Shown: positions 34,388 to 42,325 of the stretch, piece after piece
Position numbering within the stretch: the first letter of the stretch is position 1
Layout: the number at the start of each line of letters is the position of its first letter
From: GW2011-AR15 sp964512765
GTDB lineage: Archaea > Nanobdellota > Nanobdellia > Woesearchaeales > GW2011-AR15
DNA length: 64,000 bases
Direction of reading: 5' to 3'
Assembly: GCA_964512765.1 (NCBI GenBank)
Contig: CAZEKF010000001.1
Location: forward strand, 84,673-148,672
The notes under the pieces: model-generated
What the model was told of the DNA's origin: nothing
What the model saw: the letters and a program-made list of their open reading frames with translations, nothing else
The model's database searches: none
Position numbers and translations under genes: made by a program

Positions 34388-34430
34388 GATGTTCTCATCG
34401 ACCAGTAGTAAATAGTTATATTTAAAGATA
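34319..34430 (-). repeat. Repeat copy 1: promoter and anchor region before the phosphatase/NAGPA gene
   Basis: About 110 bases covering the TATA box (TATATTTAAAG), the leader and the first 20-odd codons match the copy at 35940-36051 with only a few mismatches. The leader from the start codon to TATA is identical for about 49 bases. The match ends soon after the anchor, where the two proteins diverge. Confidence 0.85.
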
Positions 34431-34478
34431 GTGGGTTTTCAATATGATTTTACTGTATAATTGAAGAAGAATTAGGTG

Positions 34479-36008
34479 CTATGGAATAGGTTCATCATAA
34501 TTATATTCATAAGCGGTTCTAAATGAGCTTGCAATATCTATACTGTTTCCAGAAATTAAAACTAATTTTCCACTATTTGACCCATTCATGGTTGGTATTG
34601 TTAAATTAACATTACCTTCTTCATTTGCTTGAATAACATCACCAGTAAAAACATTTGTTAATATTTCATAAGCTGGTAGTCCATTGAGCGTATAATTTCT
34701 GGATTCTTGTGTTAAATTGACTAGGTAATACATTTGGGAGTCATTAGGCCCTTGCCTGACCATGTATGCAATACCATTTTGGTTTCCATATTCTGGATTT
34801 GATCCAGTTAACCAAGGCATTAACGCATGAAGTTCATGACCAATCTCACTAATAGTATTCCATAAAGATTCGTATAAACATGGTTTATTATATTCACATT
34901 CTGGCCAATCCCATAAGGCAATACCATTAGCACCGCCAACAATTGCTTCGTCAATTCGTTGCCTAAGCATACCTCTTGATTGATTATAATTAAAATGTGC
35001 TGGTAAAACAACAAATGTAGAGTTTGAAATACCAGATTCTTTTTTACTTGATAACTGTCTTACTGAATTAAATGTTTTTCCAGTTCCTGAATAGTTATGA
35101 TAAAAGTCAGCACCCCATATATCACCTAAGAGAGTATTAAATAATTGATCAGAAGAATAACCAAAATTAGGTTGATCCATTCTGTGATGTAATATTAATG
35201 TGTCGTGAACTGCATTGTTATGAATTTTTTTGTGGAGCCTTGTAACTTTTTCAGATATTAAGTTCCAATTTTTAATTAAATTAGGTTCATCTTTTCCATA
35301 GAACCATAACATTGAAGGATGATTATCTACAAAATTAATGAATTCAATTAGTTCTTCAGGTTTTTCGTCATATGTGTCAAATCGAGGAATCATCATCATG
35401 CCAAATTCTCTGGCATGTTCAAAAATTTTGGGACCATATGGCTGCATAACAATTGTGTTAATACATGCATTAGACACTCTTTGCCACACATTCATATTAT
35501 GATTTATTTCAGCATCAGGCCCAAAGTCAGGATTATCAAATGCACCAGGAGGCCTAGGTAAATAATATATTCCAAATGGAAAAAAACCTGTTCCTTGTTG
35601 AGGGAGACCGTCACCAGTAATAATTATTGAACCTTGATTTTCATAATTTATTTGATTAGCACCATTTGCATACCAGGAAGGAACACATATAGTATTATGT
35701 TGAACTAAATCTTGGAGATTTTGGACTTGAAGGGTGGGCGTTAGGGTAGGTAATGGTGTTGGTGTTGAAGTAGGTAATGGAGTATGAGTTAAAGTTGGTA
35801 ATGTTTCAGAAGTCACAATTGTTTGAGTAGGTACAAAAAAAGCTTGTTGTGCAGGAGTCGCAACACTATTTTGTTGAACAGATGCTGCAATATTTGGTAT
35901 TACTTCTTCAAACATAAAATATGACACAGTAGTACCTAAAATAAATAATCCAAGAGGCACAACACAACTATTTCTACGTTTACTTCTTCTACGTCTCCTA
36001 CGTGCCAT
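34479..36008 (-). CDS. Surface-effector: TIM-barrel glycosidase-like ectodomain
   Basis: The start MARRRRRRSKRRNSCVVP and anchor (LGLFILGTTVSYFMF) closely match those of the phosphatase/NAGPA gene. A stalk of TPLPTSTPTPLPTLTPT follows. Residues 130-400 resemble a glycosidase TIM barrel: FPFGIYYLPRPPG, MMIPRFDTY, SMLWFYGKDEPN (candidate acid/base Glu), GDIWGADFYHNY and NGIALWDWPECEY. A C-terminal beta-sandwich (MYYLVNLTQESRNYTLNG) follows. The protein ends in YNYDEPIP. It has its own promoter, separate from the four-gene operon 91 bases downstream. Confidence 0.75.
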   Translation of the reverse strand: MARRRRRRSKRRNSCVVPLGLFILGTTVSYFMFEEVIPNIAASVQQNSVATPAQQAFFVPTQTIVTSETLPTLTHTPLPTSTPTPLPTLTPTLQVQNLQDLVQHNTICVPSWYANGANQINYENQGSIIITGDGLPQQGTGFFPFGIYYLPRPPGAFDNPDFGPDAEINHNMNVWQRVSNACINTIVMQPYGPKIFEHAREFGMMMIPRFDTYDEKPEELIEFINFVDNHPSMLWFYGKDEPNLIKNWNLISEKVTRLHKKIHNNAVHDTLILHHRMDQPNFGYSSDQLFNTLLGDIWGADFYHNYSGTGKTFNSVRQLSSKKESGISNSTFVVLPAHFNYNQSRGMLRQRIDEAIVGGANGIALWDWPECEYNKPCLYESLWNTISEIGHELHALMPWLTGSNPEYGNQNGIAYMVRQGPNDSQMYYLVNLTQESRNYTLNGLPAYEILTNVFTGDVIQANEEGNVNLTIPTMNGSNSGKLVLISGNSIDIASSFRTAYEYNYDEPIP

Positions 36009-36051
36009 GATGTTCTCATCGACCAGTAGTAAATAGTTATATTTAAAGATG
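35940..36051 (-). repeat. Repeat copy 2: promoter and anchor region before the TIM-barrel gene
   Basis: This is the partner of the repeat at 34319-34430 and covers the equivalent promoter, leader and first codons. Because the two copies lie in the same orientation about 1.6 kb apart, recombination between them would swap or delete the intervening ectodomain. Confidence 0.85.
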
Positions 36052-36134
36052 GTGTTTTTTATGAAAATTAACTCTTAATTAGTATCAAATAATTTTAAAT
36101 ATAACGTGTCATTACTTTTTAGTAAGAATTTATC

Positions 36135-37511
36135 ATGGTAAGATTGAACATTAAAAAAAAGACTAGAAAGCGCTCAAAAAAAAGAAGCTCAAGAAAGACT
36201 TTAAGAAGACGACCTAGTTCAGGTAATTCTCTTCAAAATAAATTGTTAAATTTTATACCTTCAGAGGCACCTGCTCAACGTCCAGGACTTGAATTTAAAG
36301 ATATTGTGGGAGATCTTTTTCGAAGGGGACCATGGTACTTATTTACACCATTTGCTTTGGAATCCGGAGATGCAACTGTTGATATTAATCCTTCTAGTCC
36401 AAGTCACGGGCAAATCATTGGTGATGTTAGTCTTAATCCAGTGAATGATTATGCAATAAATCATGTTACTTTTGAAATTGGGAAATCTATGTTAAGAGGC
36501 ATTGCAGCTTCAAAAGAAAATTCAATAGTAGATACAATAATGCATGTAAGTGTTTTAGGATTATCCGGTTATCAATTTTATAATGGTTTTAGGAGATTAG
36601 GACATTTTCTATGGACAAATCCTATTACAGGTATACCCATTAGATCCTTAATAGGAAATTATGCACCAGATTTAGCAATGGCAATTGACATGGAATACTT
36701 GGACTTAAATTCACAACCAGAACAGTACACACCAATGGGTTCATTATTTGTAGGTATTAGCAACATCACTAGAGGATTTGAAGATGGAATTCAAGCACTG
36801 GGACAATTATATTTTGATGTTCTAAGAATGATGGGAAAGGTTGCGGAGTCAGAACCTAAAAGATCTCTTAAAGATATTCTAAAAGATTTAATTCCAAATA
36901 TGCCTAGAGAAGCACCTGCTCAACGTCCAGGATTAGAATTTAAAGATATTTTTGCAGACTTATTCAGAAGAGGACCATGGTACTTACTTACACCGTTTGC
37001 ATTAGAGTCAGGAGATGCAACTGTTGATATTAACCCTTCCAGTCCAAGCCATGGACAAATCATTGGAGATTTAAGCCTTAATCCAATAAATGATTATGCA
37101 GTTAGCCATGTCTCATTTGAAATTGGAAAATATGTATTAAGGGGCATTGCAGCAGCTGAGAAACGTCCTAAAGTAGATTTGTTAATGCACGGACTTGTTG
37201 GTGCATTATCTGGTTGGCAAATTGCATATGGTTTAAAAAGATTTGGACATTTTCTATGGACAAACCCATTTACAGGCATACCTCTTAGATCTTTTATAGG
37301 TAGTAATGCACCAGATTTAGCGATGGCAATTGACATGGAATATTTAGATTTAAGTTTACAACCTGAACAGTATACGCCTATTAGTTCATATTTTGTAGGA
37401 ATTAGTAATATCACCAGAGGAATTGAAGATGGAATTCAAGCAGTAGGGCAATTATATTATGATACTCTTAGAATAATGGGACGAGTTGCAGAACCTGATG
37501 ATATGTATTAA
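36135..37511 (+). CDS. Unknown protein with internal tandem duplication
   Basis: This 458-residue protein has a very basic start (VRLNIKKKTRKRSKKRSSRK) and then two copies of a roughly 195-residue unit. The first begins EAPAQRPGLEFKDI at residue 44, the second at residue 259. Each contains FRRGPWYLxTPFALESGDAT, SSPSHGQIIGD and NPxTGIPxRS, with two or three mildly hydrophobic segments that could be membrane helices. It lacks the Ile-Pro end. I cannot place the family. It lies between the TIM-barrel effector and an unrelated minus-strand gene, and a TTTTAAATATAA box precedes it. Confidence 0.6.
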   Translation: MVRLNIKKKTRKRSKKRSSRKTLRRRPSSGNSLQNKLLNFIPSEAPAQRPGLEFKDIVGDLFRRGPWYLFTPFALESGDATVDINPSSPSHGQIIGDVSLNPVNDYAINHVTFEIGKSMLRGIAASKENSIVDTIMHVSVLGLSGYQFYNGFRRLGHFLWTNPITGIPIRSLIGNYAPDLAMAIDMEYLDLNSQPEQYTPMGSLFVGISNITRGFEDGIQALGQLYFDVLRMMGKVAESEPKRSLKDILKDLIPNMPREAPAQRPGLEFKDIFADLFRRGPWYLLTPFALESGDATVDINPSSPSHGQIIGDLSLNPINDYAVSHVSFEIGKYVLRGIAAAEKRPKVDLLMHGLVGALSGWQIAYGLKRFGHFLWTNPFTGIPLRSFIGSNAPDLAMAIDMEYLDLSLQPEQYTPISSYFVGISNITRGIEDGIQAVGQLYYDTLRIMGRVAEPDDMY

Positions 37512-37522
37512 TTTAAAGAATT

Positions 37523-38950
37523 TTATCCAGTAATTTGATTTTGTTTGTTATGAGTTTGATTATGATCATATAACTCTTTTGTACTTAGACTAGTTGTTGC
37601 TGCAACTTGTTTAATTTGCATATGGTCATTGTTTGCCCATGAAGAAATTCTATTTACAGCTGCATGTATCTTTTCCATATCTCCTTTTGCGTACATTCTA
37701 ACACAAGCCAAACGGTAGTTAGGGGGAAGTTTTCTTAATTTTTTTTTTTTAATTTGTTTTACAGGATCTCTAAACAAACCAGTTTTCGGCATCCAGTCAC
37801 CGTAAGCATATTCAGGTATTACTTCAAATACCTCTTCAGGATCAAATTCATCAATTCCTTTGAACATTCTTTCAGTCCATGTTGCTTCATCAGGCGGCAT
37901 CCATGGTGCTATGGAACAGTTTCGAAACCTAGCAATTGAGTTGGCTCTAGGCTGTGGAGTGTACGGATATCCATACAATGGATAGTAAATTTGTACTTCT
38001 AATTCAAGACCACCAGACTTTTCTTTTTCTATTTCACTAACGTACCCAACTACTAAGTCACCGTCTATTTCAACAGGATTTAACTGGGAAGAAACACCAG
38101 GAATGGGATCCCATCTTGGGTTTAGAGCTCTTCCCAAGAATAAATGATCAGCATATCTATCTCTGTATCCTTCCATTTGTGAAAGATGTCTTGGTAAAGC
38201 AAAAAGACCACCTAGATCATAAACTCTTTTTGAAAATTCAACTTCTAATTCCATCTGCCCTGTATTTGTATCATGGTCAATATCAGCAAAAACCAAAGTA
38301 CCCAAACTTCTATCAAATATTTTAGGCAAAGCATTTAAAAATTGAACTCTAGCCATTTGTTCTGGATCAAGTTGTAATATTTTAATTGCATTCAAGATGT
38401 ATTTAGTAACATAGGTCATGGGACCTTGCGAAAGAATGTTGACGTTTGATATGTATGGGCCGCTAGCAAGTGCATTAATAAGACGCTTACCAAAAGCATC
38501 TATAGTAATTTCAGTCTTTACATCTCGATCTTCCACAGGATATTGTCCAATTCTGTATCTGTTTTTTGATGCTTGAATTTCTTCGTAGGCAAAATGATGT
38601 TTGAGATGGTGAACTGAAAAATCTGTAAACAGTGTTGCAAGCATATCTGGACTTCCTGCCATTTTAAAATCTAACTCTAACTTTGCATACGATCTGTTTG
38701 GATAAAGTTCTAACCTTGTGTCACTACCTATGTATTCTTCTTGTTTAGGAACACGTTGAACTATACTTGCAAGCCCTTTTCTAATTTTCCTATGTTTTGT
38801 TTTGTCTAAACTAAAAACTGGTTGCTCAGATTGCTGTGGCGGAGGAGTGTCCCATACCATGATTTGAGGTTCTGTTTGACCTAAATCTGTAGTTATTTCT
38901 CCTCCTTGGGTAGTTGTTATTCTAGAATCGTTGGATTTTGGACTAGTCAT
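37523..38950 (-). CDS. Unknown large soluble protein, island gene
   Basis: I start at the ATG giving MTSPKSNDSR because a TATA-like AATATTTAAATATT ends about 25 bases upstream; the 19 codons before it are not needed. The 475-residue protein has a Gln/Pro-rich start (VWDTPPPQQSEQPVF). The mostly beta core includes YAKLELDFKMAGSPDMLATLF and TSELEVEF-like strands, and it ends in a Lys-rich, Gln-rich tail. It has no signal or anchor. An internal FEVIPEY resembles the effector tail but is not at the C-terminus. Family unknown. Confidence 0.55.
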   Translation of the reverse strand: MTSPKSNDSRITTTQGGEITTDLGQTEPQIMVWDTPPPQQSEQPVFSLDKTKHRKIRKGLASIVQRVPKQEEYIGSDTRLELYPNRSYAKLELDFKMAGSPDMLATLFTDFSVHHLKHHFAYEEIQASKNRYRIGQYPVEDRDVKTEITIDAFGKRLINALASGPYISNVNILSQGPMTYVTKYILNAIKILQLDPEQMARVQFLNALPKIFDRSLGTLVFADIDHDTNTGQMELEVEFSKRVYDLGGLFALPRHLSQMEGYRDRYADHLFLGRALNPRWDPIPGVSSQLNPVEIDGDLVVGYVSEIEKEKSGGLELEVQIYYPLYGYPYTPQPRANSIARFRNCSIAPWMPPDEATWTERMFKGIDEFDPEEVFEVIPEYAYGDWMPKTGLFRDPVKQIKKKKLRKLPPNYRLACVRMYAKGDMEKIHAAVNRISSWANNDHMQIKQVAATTSLSTKELYDHNQTHNKQNQITG

Positions 38951-39062
38951 ATCGCATGAGATTATTAAGTTAATATTTAAATATTTGCTTTTTCTAACTA
39001 CTTTCAAGTGATAAAATTAGTATTATTTATATATAACTTGTAATTACTCATCGATAATAAAA

Positions 39063-40091
39063 ATGCCTAGACGTAGAAGACGAAAGAAAGGAATAGTGTC
39101 ACCTCTGTTAATAGTTCCTGTTGTACTTTCTGCGACTAGTTGTTATTTAGTTTATTCAGTTCTTAAGTCTGATGATGGTGCTCTGGCACAAAACAATGTT
39201 GTAATGATAACCACAACCTCAGAATACACTGCTACTCCTGCATACACATTAACTGCTGTTCCACCTGAATTAACACCAGAGGCAACAGTTGTTTTACAAG
39301 ATTCTCATGGAGAAGGTTTCCCTGCAATACCTGCTGAGTTATTTAGTGGGATTCCTTCTAACCCAGGGGGAGGAGCTTTAGACGGTAGTTTGTTGCCAAC
39401 ATCTACACAAATGCCAAGAATGGGCTCTGAAGATCAACAGCCAAGAGAAGAACCGAATAATCCACAACCTGATCTTGGGAACTGTGCTATTACTTACCCG
39501 TTTCAAGGAACACTAGGAGTTGATTTTTCAAGAACCTCGGGACCCCATACTTATGGAGCAGCAATAAATGGGGTTTCTCAGAATGCAGAAGATTATGGAA
39601 CTGCTGCAAATGTTGATCCAGTAATAGCTGTAATCTCAGGCAAAGTACTTTACTCATCACATGCACAATTATTGATTGATGGTCCTTGTTACTGGGCTTA
39701 TTATTATCATGTTGACCAAGACCTGAGATACGGTCAACAAGTTGAAATTGGTCAAGCTATTGGTAGAGAAGCTTGTAATGTTGATAGTACTTCAGCAGGT
39801 TGTAGTGGTCCTCACGTTCACCTTAATATTTACGTTAAAGCTCAAGGACGAAGTGTGCCATTATCAGCTCTTAATGTCACATCTTGGCCAAAAGGTAATT
39901 CATATAATCCCTTCCAGGAGATTAGCGTAGCTTCTGCTATAGATTTTTTAGTTGCAAAAGAAACTTTGCAGGGCTATGAAGCAACACCACATGCTTTTGT
40001 ATCTAAACAATTAGCAAGCGGTATTTATGTGCCTTCTTCAAAGAAAAAAAATGTTTTAGATGAAATAGTATGGGACCAGCCAATTTTGTAA
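39063..40091 (+). CDS. Surface-effector N-part: M23 LytM-like peptidase
   Basis: It starts MPRRRRRKKG with an anchor (LLIVPVVLSATSCYLVYSVL) and a stalk (TSEYTATPAYTLTAVP). Residues 139-270 look like an M23 peptidoglycan endopeptidase. AINGVSQNAEDYGT holds the first metal Asp region, and AYYYHVDQDLRYGQQVEIGQAIG and CSGPHVHLNIYV hold the HxH zinc ligands. It ends in WDQPIL and lacks the usual tail. The last 22 bases overlap the start of the lysozyme gene, which has the tail but no Arg-rich anchor. The two probably form one functional unit, split by a frameshift or read by reinitiation. Confidence 0.75.
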   Translation: MPRRRRRKKGIVSPLLIVPVVLSATSCYLVYSVLKSDDGALAQNNVVMITTTSEYTATPAYTLTAVPPELTPEATVVLQDSHGEGFPAIPAELFSGIPSNPGGGALDGSLLPTSTQMPRMGSEDQQPREEPNNPQPDLGNCAITYPFQGTLGVDFSRTSGPHTYGAAINGVSQNAEDYGTAANVDPVIAVISGKVLYSSHAQLLIDGPCYWAYYYHVDQDLRYGQQVEIGQAIGREACNVDSTSAGCSGPHVHLNIYVKAQGRSVPLSALNVTSWPKGNSYNPFQEISVASAIDFLVAKETLQGYEATPHAFVSKQLASGIYVPSSKKKNVLDEIVWDQPIL

Positions 40092-42325
40092 ATGGAATAG
40101 CACTTGTAACAACAGCTGCTAGGTTGTTGGTACCTGCTGCAGGAGAAGTAATAGCATCTGATACTGTAGAAAGCCCGCAACAATCTGTTTCTATTTGCCA
40201 GGCAATTAATGATCCAGGCAGTATTGGTGGTGATCTAGGCAATTTAGTTAATGCACTGGCATCTGCAGCTAGCCAAGCGCCAAGACATGGTATTGGAATG
40301 AATGGTGGTGTGGAAAAAATAACAGCAGACGTGTTTGGCTGCGGTGAAATGGAGTTAACTGGCAAGTTTTTATCAACACTACCTGCGGCAGTTGCATTGT
40401 ACTATGAACAATCTGACATTTCTTCAATGATTTCCAATGCAAGAAGTTACCCAGGTGGTGACCCTAGCAATGAAATAAGATCTGCTGTAGTTGTTGCGTT
40501 GTCAATGACTGAAAAAGGTAGAAAGATATTATCTGATCATGGAATTAATGGAAACATTAACGATGGAGCACAATTATTAATGGCAGTAAACAGGTTTGAT
40601 GGTAAAGGACACGACATTATACCTTTACAAGACGCGTATTATTTAAGAACAGCTCTTCAAAATGGTAGAATTGTTGATGCTACTGCTTATAACGAGAAAG
40701 CAATGTGGTATTATCAACAGGTAATGTCCAGTCCAATTTTAAGAGCTACCATGACAAGGATATCGATTAGAGAATGGACTCACAGACATGGAGCACAAAG
40801 TTACTGGGTGCAAATGGGTGGACGAATTAATTATTATCCAGACCATCCATCAAAAATATTTAACAGTGGAAAATGGTCAAGTTCTGCCTATGGAAAATAC
40901 CAGTGGTTGACAAAGACATGGAATGATTTTTCTAAAAAGTTTCTTAATGCTCCAGGAATGGATCCTGTTTCACAAGAGTTAGGCGCTCCTGTTTTAATGA
41001 GAGAAAAAAGAAGTTGTTTTGATTTAGTTAGAGCAGGAGATAGAAATAGTCTAACAAGTGCTTTATCAGAATTAGGCTGTGAATGGGCAGGTGTACCGAA
41101 TAGCTTAGCCAGAAGTGGGTGTATTTCTGGACAAAATCCAGCTGAGTCTGGTCAAGCATTTATAGACGCTGTATTTAGTACACATCTTCAAGAAGCAGAA
41201 AATATGCAAGACCAAGCATTTAAAACATTGTCAAGTGCAGGCCATCTTGGACCTTATTTGATAGTGCCTGCATTTAATTTTCCTGCTGGGTCAGTTGTTA
41301 AACTGCATACAAGTTCAGGTATAGTTGAAGTTCAAGGTCCAATTGCTATTCCAACATCTAATTTAGGCGACTGGGCGCAAAACAATAACTGGTCAGATAC
41401 ACGCGCGGGAGAATATACACCAGGTAATGGTTCTATTCCAATGAGTTATGTTAAGTGGATTAATGAACCAGACATGAGGCCAGTTGTTAATGTTCCTCAA
41501 GACATTGTTGCTGCACCAGAAGATTATGTGTTAAGTGGTGGTGCATCTTCTGCACCAGGCAGTGTTCCTGCAATGCAACTTGACGACACAGCTGAGACAC
41601 TTGGTGTAATAGATCAAACTAGAGTGTCATCATATGGTAAGTTTGATGTGGAGTACGATGATCTTATGACTGCGTTTATAAAATCAGATACAGAAGTTAC
41701 GCTTAACATTAGATCAATGAATATGGAAACAATAATTCACCAAGATAATATGTTTAAAATTGCACTAGGTAAAAACCTTGAAGTTGAAGGAGACAGTTTG
41801 TCCTTAATAGGTTGGGGTAATCAGTTTAACCTTGAAGTTAATCAAAATTCTGCTGTTTTACAGTTACCTCAAAGTGAGGGTTATTTTGGTATAGGACTTA
41901 TTTATGAAACAAATGGTATTTCTTATATCTTAAATACCAAAACAATTTTTGAAAGTCCTGCGTTAAGAGGAGAGTTTACATTTTTCGAATTAGATTTACC
42001 TACAATAACTGATGATAACATGCAAAACCTTGACATTGCAGCTGTTGAACTTTCATGGAAAATGTATCAAGAAACTTTTGGTATTGTTTATAATCCAGAA
42101 GAAATTGTAGAAAGAAAAGCTGAATGGGAAAGATATTCAAGAGATACTAATCATCCAGCTAATTTCTTTTATGTAGAAGCTGTTGGTATGCTTGCAAACA
42201 CACCTATTTTTGGATATAATGATTCAGGTGAAATAATTGCTCTTGAACATGTTACACAGAACATGTTATTGCCTGTTCAAACATATGAATCTAATATTGA
42301 TTATTATCAAGAAGTTATACCTTGA
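40070..42325 (+). CDS. Surface-effector C-part: lambda-R/GH104-like lysozyme domain
   Basis: This 751-residue protein has no Arg-rich start. Residues 1-35 are mildly hydrophobic (GIALVTTAARLLVPAAGEVIA). Residues 232-350 match phage lambda endolysin (GH104): GGRINYYPDHPSKIF, SAYGKYQWLTKTWNDF, DPVSQELGAPVLMREKRSCFDLV, ALSELGCEWAGVPNS. The rest is beta-rich and unknown. It ends in YYQEVIP, the effector tail. The ATG lies inside the M23 gene in the -1 frame. Such enzymes cleave glycan strands of bacterial peptidoglycan, which archaea do not have. Confidence 0.8.
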   Translation: MGPANFVNGIALVTTAARLLVPAAGEVIASDTVESPQQSVSICQAINDPGSIGGDLGNLVNALASAASQAPRHGIGMNGGVEKITADVFGCGEMELTGKFLSTLPAAVALYYEQSDISSMISNARSYPGGDPSNEIRSAVVVALSMTEKGRKILSDHGINGNINDGAQLLMAVNRFDGKGHDIIPLQDAYYLRTALQNGRIVDATAYNEKAMWYYQQVMSSPILRATMTRISIREWTHRHGAQSYWVQMGGRINYYPDHPSKIFNSGKWSSSAYGKYQWLTKTWNDFSKKFLNAPGMDPVSQELGAPVLMREKRSCFDLVRAGDRNSLTSALSELGCEWAGVPNSLARSGCISGQNPAESGQAFIDAVFSTHLQEAENMQDQAFKTLSSAGHLGPYLIVPAFNFPAGSVVKLHTSSGIVEVQGPIAIPTSNLGDWAQNNNWSDTRAGEYTPGNGSIPMSYVKWINEPDMRPVVNVPQDIVAAPEDYVLSGGASSAPGSVPAMQLDDTAETLGVIDQTRVSSYGKFDVEYDDLMTAFIKSDTEVTLNIRSMNMETIIHQDNMFKIALGKNLEVEGDSLSLIGWGNQFNLEVNQNSAVLQLPQSEGYFGIGLIYETNGISYILNTKTIFESPALRGEFTFFELDLPTITDDNMQNLDIAAVELSWKMYQETFGIVYNPEEIVERKAEWERYSRDTNHPANFFYVEAVGMLANTPIFGYNDSGEIIALEHVTQNMLLPVQTYESNIDYYQEVIP

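Noticed and set aside
29440..35870. Dense repeats suggesting a CRISPR array or microsatellite
   Set aside because: They are codon repeats for the Thr/Pro stalks inside several effector genes, not equal-length repeats with unique spacers.
28421..36008. Twin-arginine (Tat) signal peptides
   Set aside because: The Arg-rich starts lack a consistent RRxFLK motif, and their hydrophobic segments differ in type; a plain signal anchor explains them better.
40040..40091. Programmed -1 frameshift joining the M23 and lysozyme frames
   Set aside because: The A-run slip site leads into a -1 stop at 40061, and the later ATTTTG does not form a correct heptamer.
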